DNA of 33,727 bases from Bergeyella zoohelcum ATCC 43767 (GTDB taxonomy: Bacteria > Bacteroidota > Bacteroidia > Flavobacteriales > Weeksellaceae), in the NCBI RefSeq assembly GCF_000301075.1, contig NZ_JH932293.1:1250268-1283994 (forward strand). The letters are read 5' to 3'. Below the pieces are notes generated by a model. That model ran no database searches and had not been told where the DNA came from. It saw nothing but the letters and a program-made list of their open reading frames with translations. Made by a program: the position numbers and the translations under genes. This document shows, one piece after another, positions 15,861-23,680 of this stretch (the stretch's first letter is position 1; the number at the start of each line of letters is the position of its first letter).

Positions 15861-16919
15861 ATGGAAGCACTAAAGACCAATGCCCAATATTTAGGAACTC
15901 GTATCAATGAGCCTGATATGGGCATTTCTATTGTTATCGCGATTTATAATCGGAAAAACGAGCTTTTTGAATTACTCAGCTCTCTGATGAAGCAGACCGA
16001 TAGGGATTTTGAAGTCATCATAGTAGATGATGGCTCTGTGATAGATTTACAGCCTACGGTGGATGCTTTTGAGGAAATACTGAATATCCATTATTATAAA
16101 AAAGACAATTCAGGTCCAGGGCTTTCCCGTAATTACGGTGCATGGAGAGCCAGAACGCCTTGGCTCGTTTTCTTAGATTCTGATGTGATTTTAGAAGCTG
16201 ATTACATAGATAATGTGAGGAAAAATATTCAGTCCATTCCTTGTGATGCCTTTGGTGGAGCGGATAAAGCACACAAAGGTTTTAATATTATGCAGAAAGC
16301 TATTTCTTATGCTATGACTTCTTTTTTTACCACAGGAGGCATTAGAGGAAAGAAAAAATCTGTCATGAAATTTCAGCCAAGGTCTTTTAATATGGGCGTG
16401 AAGAAATCTGCTTTTCAGGAAGTAGGTGGTTTTTCTAATATGCGTATAGGGGAAGACCCAGATTTATCCATGACTTTATGGGAACATGGCTATAGAACCG
16501 CCTTTTTTGATGAAATAGCGGTGTATCATAAGCGGAGAGTAGATTTTGGTAAATTCTCCAAACAAGTCTATCAGTTTGGGTGTGCCAGACCGATTCTTAA
16601 CCAGCGGCACCCATTGTTTGTGAAATTTTCATTTGCATTTCCCTCTTTGTTTTTATTGGGATTTATTTTAGGTATTATAGATTTATTTGTCTTTCAGAGG
16701 AATTTTATTCTTACTATGTACGGCATCTATTCATGGGTGCTGATTATCCATGCTACCATCGTGAATAGAAATATCAGTGTGGGAATTATGGCAGTAATTG
16801 CTACCTATATTCAAATGTTTTCTTATGGTTATGGTTTTTTAAAATCATGGTTTCTCCTTAATATACTCCGAAAAAAGCCCGAACAAGCCTTTCCAGACTT
16901 TTTTTATCAAGGCAAATAG
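15861..16919 (+). CDS. Family 2 glycosyltransferase, membrane-anchored
   Basis: A 352-residue GT-A fold protein. ISIVIAIYNRKNEL (23-36) starts the nucleotide-binding domain, IIVDDGS (53-59) carries the UDP-binding Asp, GLSRNYGAWRA lies at about 88-98, and LDSD (105-108) is the metal-binding DXD-type motif. RIGEDPDLSMTLWEHG holds the likely acceptor-site EDxD. The C-terminal 100 residues contain about three hydrophobic helices (FPSLFLLGFILGIIDLFVF and following), so the enzyme sits in the inner membrane. It is tightly linked to the CoA-transferase genes (4-base gap), but no functional connection is obvious. It probably builds a surface or lipid-linked glycan; acceptor and donor are unknown. 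Confidence 0.85.
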   Translation: MEALKTNAQYLGTRINEPDMGISIVIAIYNRKNELFELLSSLMKQTDRDFEVIIVDDGSVIDLQPTVDAFEEILNIHYYKKDNSGPGLSRNYGAWRARTPWLVFLDSDVILEADYIDNVRKNIQSIPCDAFGGADKAHKGFNIMQKAISYAMTSFFTTGGIRGKKKSVMKFQPRSFNMGVKKSAFQEVGGFSNMRIGEDPDLSMTLWEHGYRTAFFDEIAVYHKRRVDFGKFSKQVYQFGCARPILNQRHPLFVKFSFAFPSLFLLGFILGIIDLFVFQRNFILTMYGIYSWVLIIHATIVNRNISVGIMAVIATYIQMFSYGYGFLKSWFLLNILRKKPEQAFPDFFYQGK

Positions 16920-16972
16920 AACAAAAGTACAATAGCTTCAGAATGATTTTTTTTAACTCAAACTCTTTAATG

Positions 16973-17006
16973 TTTGGTTAGGGTTTTATTTTTTTTATTA
17001 CATTTG
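16973..17006 (+). promoter_or_regulatory. Promoter of the M23 peptidase gene
   Basis: TTTG (16973-16976), 22 bases, then TACATTTG (16999-17006) match both Bacteroidetes boxes. The predicted transcription start is only about 15 bases before the TTG start codon at 17029, which supports that start. Confidence 0.68.
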
Positions 17007-17028
17007 GAGTCTTGTAAAAAGAATTATT

Positions 17029-18078
17029 TTGAAAAAGTATTGGAAAAGTAATAAGATTATCATTTTATTAATTGGTTTTATTATTATGCAATCCGTGGCG
17101 ATGGTGTATTTATGGTTGCAAAAAGATGATAGACTCTATGAGGTAAATTTAGTACAGATTAATTCTCAGAAGGATACCATGGATCTAAGGGCAGTAAAGG
17201 AAGATCTGATTGCGATTCAATCCACTGTCAATGAAATGAATGGACTGATGAAAGATAAAAATATATCTACATTTCCTACCCAGAAATTAAATATTGATAG
17301 TCTTTCTCATCGTGTATATTTATCTAATCAAATTAATAGGTACAGTCAATACCTTGTAGATTTGGAGCGTAAACTTCAGCAGGTGCCATTAGGAGTGCCT
17401 TCAGAAGGGTATATTTCATCTCATTTTGGCAAACGCGTAAATCCCATTCCTTTTATTAAGAAAGTTTTTAGTTCAGAGAAAAAAGCATTGTCTTCGGCAG
17501 GAATTCCCTCAGTTACCTCAAATGCTACTACTACGGTTGCTGAAGTACCTAAGCGTAGAAAGGTGGTAGATGCTAAGATAGTCTATGAGAAAGATTCCGC
17601 TGGAAATGTAAAAAAAGTGGTGGTACCTATTTATGCGAAAGAGGAAACGCCCGTTATCCAAAGACCTGAAACACCAAGGGCCGTTTCTATGCCTACACAA
17701 ATAGCTTCTGTAACTAAAACAGCATCATTACAAACAAAAAACCTGCCTCCCGCTGAACTGGAACAGATGCAGTTCCATAAAGGGGTAGATTTTGCTTTAC
17801 CTGTGGGAAGCCCTGTGAGAAGTACGGCGTCGGGGGTAGTTATTTTCTCTGGTGCAAAAGGTGGATATGGAAATTGTATCATCGTTTCACATGGTAATGG
17901 TTTGGCTACATTGTATGCACATCTTTCAGAGTTATTGGTAAAAAATAATCAGAAGGTAAAAGTAAATCAGATAATTGCAAAGTCAGGGAATAGTGGTAGA
18001 TCTACAGGGCCTCATTTGCATTATGAAGTTCATAAGGATAATACACCGGTAAATCCTAAATTATTTATGATACAGTGA
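17029..18078 (+). CDS. M23 (LytM) family metallopeptidase with an internal insertion
   Basis: A membrane-anchored endopeptidase of the peptidoglycan-cleaving LytM fold. The start is a TTG; no ATG lies in frame between the promoter and Met20. Residues 10-30 form a signal anchor, and about 45-115 a coiled-coil-like region. The domain opens with EGYISSHFGKRVNPIPF (126-142) but the zinc-ligand motif HKGVDFA begins only at 250. About 107 low-complexity Ala/Lys/Val/Thr/Pro-rich residues separate the two, where relatives have roughly ten. Zinc ligands H250, D254 and H331 (in GPHLHYE) and catalytic H298 are all present, so it should be active. It probably acts in cell-wall remodelling or division. 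Confidence 0.88.
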   Translation: MKKYWKSNKIIILLIGFIIMQSVAMVYLWLQKDDRLYEVNLVQINSQKDTMDLRAVKEDLIAIQSTVNEMNGLMKDKNISTFPTQKLNIDSLSHRVYLSNQINRYSQYLVDLERKLQQVPLGVPSEGYISSHFGKRVNPIPFIKKVFSSEKKALSSAGIPSVTSNATTTVAEVPKRRKVVDAKIVYEKDSAGNVKKVVVPIYAKEETPVIQRPETPRAVSMPTQIASVTKTASLQTKNLPPAELEQMQFHKGVDFALPVGSPVRSTASGVVIFSGAKGGYGNCIIVSHGNGLATLYAHLSELLVKNNQKVKVNQIIAKSGNSGRSTGPHLHYEVHKDNTPVNPKLFMIQ

Positions 18079-18083
18079 TATAG

Positions 18084-18117
18084 AAAGCTATCTATACTTT
18101 TATAGATGGCTTTTTTT
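18084..18117 (+). terminator. Intrinsic terminator of the M23 peptidase gene
   Basis: AAAGC-ATCTATA pairs with TATAGAT-GGCTTT around a short loop, with one internal mismatch, followed by a run of seven T. It begins 6 bases after the stop codon. Confidence 0.8.
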
Positions 18118-18187
18118 GTATTTGGACAGAAGGTATATCACTTTGTAAACTATAAAAAAGGAAAACAAAATAAACCAATCATTTTTG

Positions 18188-18195
18188 TATATTTG
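18188..18195 (+). promoter_or_regulatory. Putative -7 element of the amino-acid permease gene
   Basis: TATATTTG is an exact TAnnTTTG match 21 bases before the ATG at 18216. No clean -33 is seen. Confidence 0.5.
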
Positions 18196-18215
18196 TTTTA
18201 ATAAAATTCAATAGT

Positions 18216-19883
18216 ATGAATCAGCTTTTTAAGAGAAAAATATATAACCCCGCATCGCATACTGCTTCTTTTAATAGGGTTTTAGGAATGTGGGATATTG
18301 TTTTTTTTGGTTTGGCAGCCATTATTGGTGCAGGGAGTTTTAGCAGTTTAGGAGAGGCCATCTTCAGAGGAGGGCCAGGGGTGATTTCTCTTTATATTGT
18401 CTGTGGTATCGCTTGTGGTTTTACTGCCATGTCTTACGCTGAATTTGCCAGTAGAATTCCCACTTCTGGCTCTGCTTATACCTATGCTTATGCTAGTTTT
18501 GGGGAGCTCATCGCTTGGATTATCGGGTGGGCACTCATTATGGAATATTCATTCGGGAATATTTATGTAGCATTTTCTTGGAGTGATTACTTTACCAGTT
18601 TTATAGAAAGAATGGGCGTAAGTATTCCTGACTATTTTAAAACCAGCTATCCTGAAGCCCAGAAAGCGTTTCTTAATCATTCTGAAAATAAGTCACTTAT
18701 TAACGCTTGGCAATCTGCTCCTATGGTAGGAGGCATGAAAGTAATTTTGGATATCCCTGCATTGGTGATTAATTTTTTGATATCTTGTTTAGTATTTGTG
18801 GGTATCAGTGAAAGTAAGAATTTTAATAATATTCTAGTGGTACTTAAATTAGCGGTGATTGTCCTTATTATCAGTGTAGGGGTGGCGTATCTGAGTGTAG
18901 ATAATTGGTTTCCTAAGAATAATGAAGGAGTACCGAGTTTCATGCCGAATGGATTTTCTGGAGTGATGACAGCCGTTTCGGGAGTGTTTTTTGCTTACAT
19001 CGGTTTTGATGCACTTAGTGTGCTTTCAGAAGAAACTAAATCTCCTGAGAAGAATCTTCCCAGAGGAATGATTATCGCATTGGCACTGAGTACTTTAATT
19101 TATATTTTGCTTACATTAGTACTTACAGGATTGGTAGATTATAGAAAATTCGAAGGTATAGGAGATCCTTTGGCGTTTGTTTTTGCACCTGAAAATTTAG
19201 ATATTCCTTGGATGGAATTTATTATATCCGTGACGGCCATAGTGGCTATTACTACTGTACTTTTGGTATTCCAAATGGGGCAACCTAGAATTTGGTATGC
19301 AATGAGTAGAGATGGCCTGCTTCCAAAGAAGTTTTCAGAGATTCATCCAAGGTATAAAACACCTGCTTTTGCTACCGTGATTACAGGTTTAGCGGTAGGA
19401 TTACCCATTTTGTTTACGGATAAATCTTTTATATTAGATTTTACTAGTATAGGAACTATTTTTGCCTTTGTTTTGGTTAATGCAGGAGTGATGATGCTCC
19501 CCAAAAAAGAAAAGAAAAGAGACCGATTTCAGATTCCTTTTGTCAATAGTAAAATTCTTTTTCCTATTATTTTTATTGGAGGTGTGATGATTTTCTATTA
19601 TTGGCAGCCTCAGTTCTTTTATTCTTTATTGGATTGGACAGACCCGAACGAGAGAGAATTTAGAATGTCTATGACATTATTTTTCATTATTCATATTGGG
19701 CTTATTATTTTATCCATTGTTAGAAATCCTAATTTAATTCCGCTATTGGGATTGAGCAGTTGTCTTTATCTTCTCACAGGGATGACGCATGAAAACTGGT
19801 TTTGGTTTGGAGTATGGTTTGTATTAGGCTTGCTTATCTATTTTATGTATGGTAAGAGAAATAGCCTACTACGGGAGTTATAG
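18216..19883 (+). CDS. APC family amino-acid permease
   Basis: A 555-residue inner-membrane transporter with about 12-14 helices. The first helix carries the substrate/ion-binding motif FFGLAAIIGAGSFSSLG (unwound GAG), followed by SYAEFASRIPTSGSAYTYAY and GELIAWIIGWALIMEY, the conserved APC block. FAYIGFDALSVLSEETKSPEKNLPRGMI in the middle is typical of the cationic amino-acid transporter (CAT/YfnA-like) branch. An extra hydrophilic loop of about 50 residues lies between helices 4 and 5 (about 130-180). It probably imports amino acids by proton symport; an M20 dipeptidase gene follows on the same strand, separated by a repeat array. Confidence 0.9.
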   Translation: MNQLFKRKIYNPASHTASFNRVLGMWDIVFFGLAAIIGAGSFSSLGEAIFRGGPGVISLYIVCGIACGFTAMSYAEFASRIPTSGSAYTYAYASFGELIAWIIGWALIMEYSFGNIYVAFSWSDYFTSFIERMGVSIPDYFKTSYPEAQKAFLNHSENKSLINAWQSAPMVGGMKVILDIPALVINFLISCLVFVGISESKNFNNILVVLKLAVIVLIISVGVAYLSVDNWFPKNNEGVPSFMPNGFSGVMTAVSGVFFAYIGFDALSVLSEETKSPEKNLPRGMIIALALSTLIYILLTLVLTGLVDYRKFEGIGDPLAFVFAPENLDIPWMEFIISVTAIVAITTVLLVFQMGQPRIWYAMSRDGLLPKKFSEIHPRYKTPAFATVITGLAVGLPILFTDKSFILDFTSIGTIFAFVLVNAGVMMLPKKEKKRDRFQIPFVNSKILFPIIFIGGVMIFYYWQPQFFYSLLDWTDPNEREFRMSMTLFFIIHIGLIILSIVRNPNLIPLLGLSSCLYLLTGMTHENWFWFGVWFVLGLLIYFMYGKRNSLLREL

Positions 19884-20065
19884 GCAGCTAGCTTTTGGCG
19901 ACTGGTATATAGCTTCTAATTTCTAACCTCTAATCTCTAATTTCAAAAATCATTGTACTTTATACTTAATACATATTACAACCTCTAACCTCTAATCTCT
20001 AACTTCTCATTTCTAAAATCATTGTACTTTATACTTTGTACATTGTACAATCTCTAATTTCCAGC
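19884..20065. repeat. Intergenic mosaic of degenerate short repeats
   Basis: The region holds TCTAA-T/C-type words (CTAATTTCTAACCTCTAATC, CCTCTAACCTCTAATCTCTA). Twice it repeats a block starting ATCATTGTACTTTATACTT, at 19949-19967 and 20028-20046. The second block continues TGTACATTGTACAATCTCTAA. A related version is at 32668-32709. It lies just after the permease stop codon and has no coding potential. Confidence 0.78.
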
Positions 20066-20102
20066 TTTTTAGTATTATTTTCGTATTTCAGTCATTATTC
20101 CT

Positions 20103-20110
20103 TACCTTTG
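20103..20110 (+). promoter_or_regulatory. Putative -7 element of the M20 dipeptidase gene
   Basis: TACCTTTG matches TAnnTTTG exactly, 19 bases before the ATG at 20130. Confidence 0.55.
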
Positions 20111-20129
20111 GGAAAAATAAAATTCTATT

Positions 20130-21512
20130 ATGCAAGAAACGATAAAGTTTATTCATGAAAACAAACAAAGATTCGTAGATGAACTCTTTGAATTAATTAG
20201 AATTCCTTCTATTTCAGCAGATTCTGCGTACAAAAATGAAGTGCAAAAATGTGCAGAGAAAGTTTCAGATTTCTTAAAAAAAGCAGGGGCAGAAAATGTA
20301 GAAATTTGTCCTACTGATGGACATCCTATTGTGTATGGTGAAAAAATCATCGGTAAAGATTTGCCTACGGTTTTGGTATATGGGCATTATGATGTACAGC
20401 CTGCAGACCCTATTGAACTTTGGAACAAAGACCCTTTTGAGCCATATATTGAAAAAACAGAAATTCATCCTAATGGTGCTATTTTCGGAAGAGGTTCAGC
20501 CGATGATAAAGGGCAGTTCTTTATGCATGTTGCTGCTTTTGAAGCCATGAATGCTACCAATAGCCTTACTTGTAATGTGAAGTTCATCATAGAAGGTGAA
20601 GAAGAAGTAGGGTCGGTACATTTAGAGCAATTTTTGAAAGATAATACTGAAAAATTGGCTTGTGATTGCATTTTAATTTCGGATACGAGCCTTTATTCTA
20701 TGGAACAGCCTACCGTTACTACGGGGCTTCGCGGATTGAGCTATGTGGAAGTAGAGGTAGAAGGGCCGAACAGAGATTTACATTCAGGTTTGTATGGAGG
20801 TGCCGTTCCGAATCCTATCCATGTACTTTCTAGAATGATAGCTCAGATGTTTGATGAGAAGGGAAGCATTGCTATTGATGGTTTTTATGATAATGTAGAA
20901 ATTCTTTCAGACGAGGAAAGAGCGGAGATGAATAAACTTAAAGATGACCCTGAAGGATTTAAAGCATCTATTGGGCTGAATGGAGTAGAAGGAGAGGAAG
21001 GATATACTACTTTAGAAAGAACTTCCATTCGTCCTACTTTAGATGTAAATGGAATATGGGGTGGCTATACAGGGGAAGGAGCTAAAACGGTAATTCCTTC
21101 TAAGGCGTATGCTAAAATCTCAATGAGGCTAGTGCCATATCAAACGCCAGAAGAGATTACAGAGAAATTTACCCAATATTTTAATAAAATAGCTCCTGAT
21201 AATGTAAAAGTTACAGTGAATCCGCATCATGGGGGAATGCCTTATGTTTTGCCAAGTAATTCGCCAGAATTTTTGGCTGCTAAGAAAGCAATGGAAGCCA
21301 GTTTTGGTAAGGAGGTGTTGCCTTTCAGAAGTGGTGGCTCTATTCCTATTACTGCTTTATTTGAGCAGATTCTTAAAGCAAAATGTGTATTAATGGGCTT
21401 TGGATTGAGTTCTGATGCCATCCATTCACCGAATGAACATTACGGATTGGATAATTTCTACAAAGGGATAGAAAGTATTCCATTATTTTTCCAATATTAT
21501 TCTGGTAAATAA
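20130..21512 (+). CDS. M20 family dipeptidase
   Basis: A 460-residue zinc metallopeptidase of the M20A/CNDP-like dipeptidase group. Metal ligands are visible: H86 and D88 in VYGHYDVQP, D125/D126 in GRGSADDKGQ, the acidic block EGEEEVGS (155-162) with the catalytic Glu, D185 in ISDTS, and a C-terminal His in SSDAIHSPNEH. The dimerisation lid begins at about TTGLRGLSYVEVEVEGPNRDLHSGLYGG. It hydrolyses dipeptides in the cytoplasm; no signal peptide is present. The neighbouring amino-acid permease fits peptide and amino-acid nutrition. Confidence 0.93.
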   Translation: MQETIKFIHENKQRFVDELFELIRIPSISADSAYKNEVQKCAEKVSDFLKKAGAENVEICPTDGHPIVYGEKIIGKDLPTVLVYGHYDVQPADPIELWNKDPFEPYIEKTEIHPNGAIFGRGSADDKGQFFMHVAAFEAMNATNSLTCNVKFIIEGEEEVGSVHLEQFLKDNTEKLACDCILISDTSLYSMEQPTVTTGLRGLSYVEVEVEGPNRDLHSGLYGGAVPNPIHVLSRMIAQMFDEKGSIAIDGFYDNVEILSDEERAEMNKLKDDPEGFKASIGLNGVEGEEGYTTLERTSIRPTLDVNGIWGGYTGEGAKTVIPSKAYAKISMRLVPYQTPEEITEKFTQYFNKIAPDNVKVTVNPHHGGMPYVLPSNSPEFLAAKKAMEASFGKEVLPFRSGGSIPITALFEQILKAKCVLMGFGLSSDAIHSPNEHYGLDNFYKGIESIPLFFQYYSGK

Positions 21513-21529
21513 AAAGTGTTATGATTAAA

Positions 21530-21557
21530 AAAACGCACAGCTTTTAGCTGTGCGTTT
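21530..21557. terminator. Bidirectional intrinsic terminator
   Basis: A 12-base perfect stem (AAAACGCACAGC/GCTGTGCGTTTT) with a short TTTA-type loop and T-runs on both strands lies between the convergent dipeptidase and thioredoxin-like genes. Confidence 0.88.
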
Positions 21558-21561
21558 TTGA

Positions 21562-22080
21562 TTATGGTTTTATTAATTCTTGAATTTTAGCTCGTAACTC
21601 TGGGTCATCGGGAGAAATAGAGTAGTAGTGAGCTATTTTACCTGTTTTGTCCACCAAGATAAACCTCGGAACCCAGTTAAGGTCAATGTAGTTATTGAAT
21701 TTATTTTTCCACCCTTCATCGAACCAATAGGTCTTTCTATCTGCAATGCCGTGTTTCTCTAGTCCTCTTTTCCATTGATCAAAAGTTCTATCCAATGAAA
21801 AATACACAAATTCTAGGGTAGGAAAATCATTTTTTAATTGTTCCACTTTCGGAAGTGCAAGGAGGCAGTCTCTGCACCAGCTTGCCCAGAAATCTATGAG
21901 TACTATTTTACCTTGGTATTGCTGCATGACTTGATGGATGCTTAGCTTTTTTCCTGTATAGGAAACCACTTTTTGTTCCAATACCTCTTGGGTGAATTCC
22001 ATTTTTATCTGTTCAGGTTTTTTCTGTGCATAGCTTATGCTATATACCAAGATGGTGAGGAGTAATGCTATTTTTCTCAT
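21562..22080 (-). CDS. Secreted TlpA-like thioredoxin-fold protein
   Basis: A 172-residue protein with an N-terminal signal peptide (MRKIALLLTILVYSISYAQ). The thioredoxin fold follows, with KIVLIDFWASWCRDCLLALP at about 58-77, giving redox cysteines C69 and C72. The CRDC dipeptide differs from the usual CGPC/CxPC of TlpA proteins. The cis-proline loop is NWVPRFILVDKTGKI. It probably acts in the periplasm in cytochrome maturation or general thiol reduction. A second secreted thioredoxin-fold gene lies upstream on the same strand, but about 270 bases of repeat-bearing DNA and a terminator separate the two. Confidence 0.85.
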   Translation of the reverse strand: MRKIALLLTILVYSISYAQKKPEQIKMEFTQEVLEQKVVSYTGKKLSIHQVMQQYQGKIVLIDFWASWCRDCLLALPKVEQLKNDFPTLEFVYFSLDRTFDQWKRGLEKHGIADRKTYWFDEGWKNKFNNYIDLNWVPRFILVDKTGKIAHYYSISPDDPELRAKIQELIKP

Positions 22081-22112
22081 GATAAATACTGTTTATAAGT
22101 GCGTTGTAAAAT

Positions 22113-22308
22113 AATTCGTTTTGACTTTTTATTTAGCTTGAACTCTTTGAGTTTTTAATACGCTTTTCATATCTTTTTGCCAAAGCACCCCAAACGATGA
22201 CATTCATTAAACGGAATATTCTTGATCAAGCCTTTTATACATTTTTAATAAAAAATCATCATACTTCGTTTTTTTAATGGATACTTATTGCTAAACAAGT
22301 TGAGATAT
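22113..22308 (+). repeat. About 195-bp intergenic repeat, copy 2
   Basis: This is the second copy of the element at 12087-12280, in the same orientation. It starts AATTCGTTTTGACTTTTTAT, includes TTTGCCAAAGCACCCCAAAC and AAAAAATCATCATACTTCGT, and ends near GAGATATT. Several long exact blocks are separated by diverged positions and small indels. Its start region on the opposite strand also resembles 33250-33300 (AAAGAGT..TCAAAACGAA). No ORF covers it. Confidence 0.72.
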
Positions 22309-22315
22309 TTTCACT

Positions 22316-22345
22316 AACAAAAAAGCTACCAATTCTAAGGTAGCT
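22316..22345 (-). terminator. Intrinsic terminator of the thioredoxin/TPR gene
   Basis: On the minus strand AGCTACC (22345-22339) pairs with GGTAGCT (22330-22324) and is followed by a T-run. It lies 8 bases after the stop at 22353. Confidence 0.82.
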
Positions 22346-22352
22346 CGGTAAT

Positions 22353-23513
22353 TTATTTTAATAATTTTTCAGTATCCTTCACATCTTCCCCTGCTGCCTT
22401 GCCTAGTTCCACAGAACGAGTTGCCCATTTCTGTGTATTTTTCTTATCGCCTAGTTTATAGTAAAGATGGGCTAGTGTGTCGGTATTGGCATAAGATTCT
22501 TTAAGAGCTACAGATTTTTCTGCCCAGATTACCGCTTGCTGGAGGGCTTTTTTATCGGAGATATGCTCATAGAAACGCCATGCTACCTGATTGAGTTCAT
22601 TGGTGTCATTAAAATCTTTGGCATCACCATAATAATTTTGAGCCAATTTTGCATATTCTTGATATTCCTTTTTGGAAAAAGCGATTCTCATTTTGGTATT
22701 TTGAAGGAACTTATTGGCTTCGTTTTCAGACATTACCTTCTTAGCTTCGTTTAAAAGTAATACTTCGTTAAGGGTTTTGTTCTCTTTGTCATATGCTTTT
22801 CGGATGATACCTTTTTTGTAAAAGCTCATCATAAGATTTTCATACTGTTTTTCAGAGATTTTTTGAGTAATTTCAGCTTTTCTTTCTTGGAAAATTTTAA
22901 AAAGTGGAGACTCCACATTGGGGATATTACTTACCAGCAAACCTAAATCTTCTCGGCTTAGCTCACTCCCTTTTAGTCGGTTAAAATATCTTTCCATCAC
23001 CTTTTGAGCAAAATCAGGTTCAGAGTAGGAGAAAACCGTCAAAAGGTTTTTTAAAAATGCCAAGTCATCTACGCCTTCTTCAAATTTCTTTTTCAGAACA
23101 GCAATTTGATTTTTAGGGTCAATGGCTTTTTTACCAAAATCAATAAAATCATTTTTATTATAATATCCTGTACCGGTGTAGATTACTTCTCCATCCCCAT
23201 TAAGGAACATGTAGTAAGGAAATACTTTGATGCCGTATTTCTTTGCTATTTCTACGCCTTCTCCTTTTTCCATATCGTATTTGGCACTTATGAAATTGGA
23301 ATTATAAAAATCCCCAACTTCCGTATTCGGGTAAATGTCTTTTTCCATTTTTTTACAATAAGCACACCATGAAGTATAGGCACTTATGAAGGCTGGTTTA
23401 TTTTCTTTTCTGGCTTGCTCTAGAATATGATTAAATTTTCCTTCGGTAAATTTGAGCTGTGCCATTGCTCCCATGGAGATGACAGAGGCCAGCAATAAAC
23501 TTATTTTTTTCAT
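22353..23513 (-). CDS. Secreted thioredoxin-fold protein with C-terminal helical repeats
   Basis: A 386-residue protein with signal peptide MKKISLLLASVISMGAMAQ. The thioredoxin fold comes next: KPAFISAYTSWCAYCKKMEKDI (39-60), with C50 and C53 as the redox pair, and a KVFPYYMFLNGDGEV cis-Pro region near 95-109. From about 150 the protein is helical and charged, ending in TPR-like repeats (DTNELNQVAWRFYEHI, KKALQQAVIWAEKSVAL, NTDTLAHLYYKLGD). It resembles DUF255/thioredoxin_7-type periplasmic proteins of Bacteroidetes. Probably a periplasmic thiol-disulfide protein with a partner-binding tail; partner unknown. Confidence 0.85.
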   Translation of the reverse strand: MKKISLLLASVISMGAMAQLKFTEGKFNHILEQARKENKPAFISAYTSWCAYCKKMEKDIYPNTEVGDFYNSNFISAKYDMEKGEGVEIAKKYGIKVFPYYMFLNGDGEVIYTGTGYYNKNDFIDFGKKAIDPKNQIAVLKKKFEEGVDDLAFLKNLLTVFSYSEPDFAQKVMERYFNRLKGSELSREDLGLLVSNIPNVESPLFKIFQERKAEITQKISEKQYENLMMSFYKKGIIRKAYDKENKTLNEVLLLNEAKKVMSENEANKFLQNTKMRIAFSKKEYQEYAKLAQNYYGDAKDFNDTNELNQVAWRFYEHISDKKALQQAVIWAEKSVALKESYANTDTLAHLYYKLGDKKNTQKWATRSVELGKAAGEDVKDTEKLLK

Positions 23514-23650
23514 AGTTGATTTACATTTTTTCTGGCTGTGAATGTAGTAAAATTTATTGTAATTTGAATGATGGAAAATTATTTTTTGAAATCATTTTAT
23601 TTTTAGGAAAAAACACTTTAAAAACTATTTTTTTATTTCGAAAAAAATCG

Positions 23651-23658
23651 TACATTTA
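23651..23658 (+). promoter_or_regulatory. Putative -7 element of the DUF349 gene
   Basis: TACATTTA (one mismatch to TAnnTTTG) lies 22 bases before the ATG at 23681. Confidence 0.4.
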
Positions 23659-23680
23659 AGCCAAAATTATTTATTCGGCT

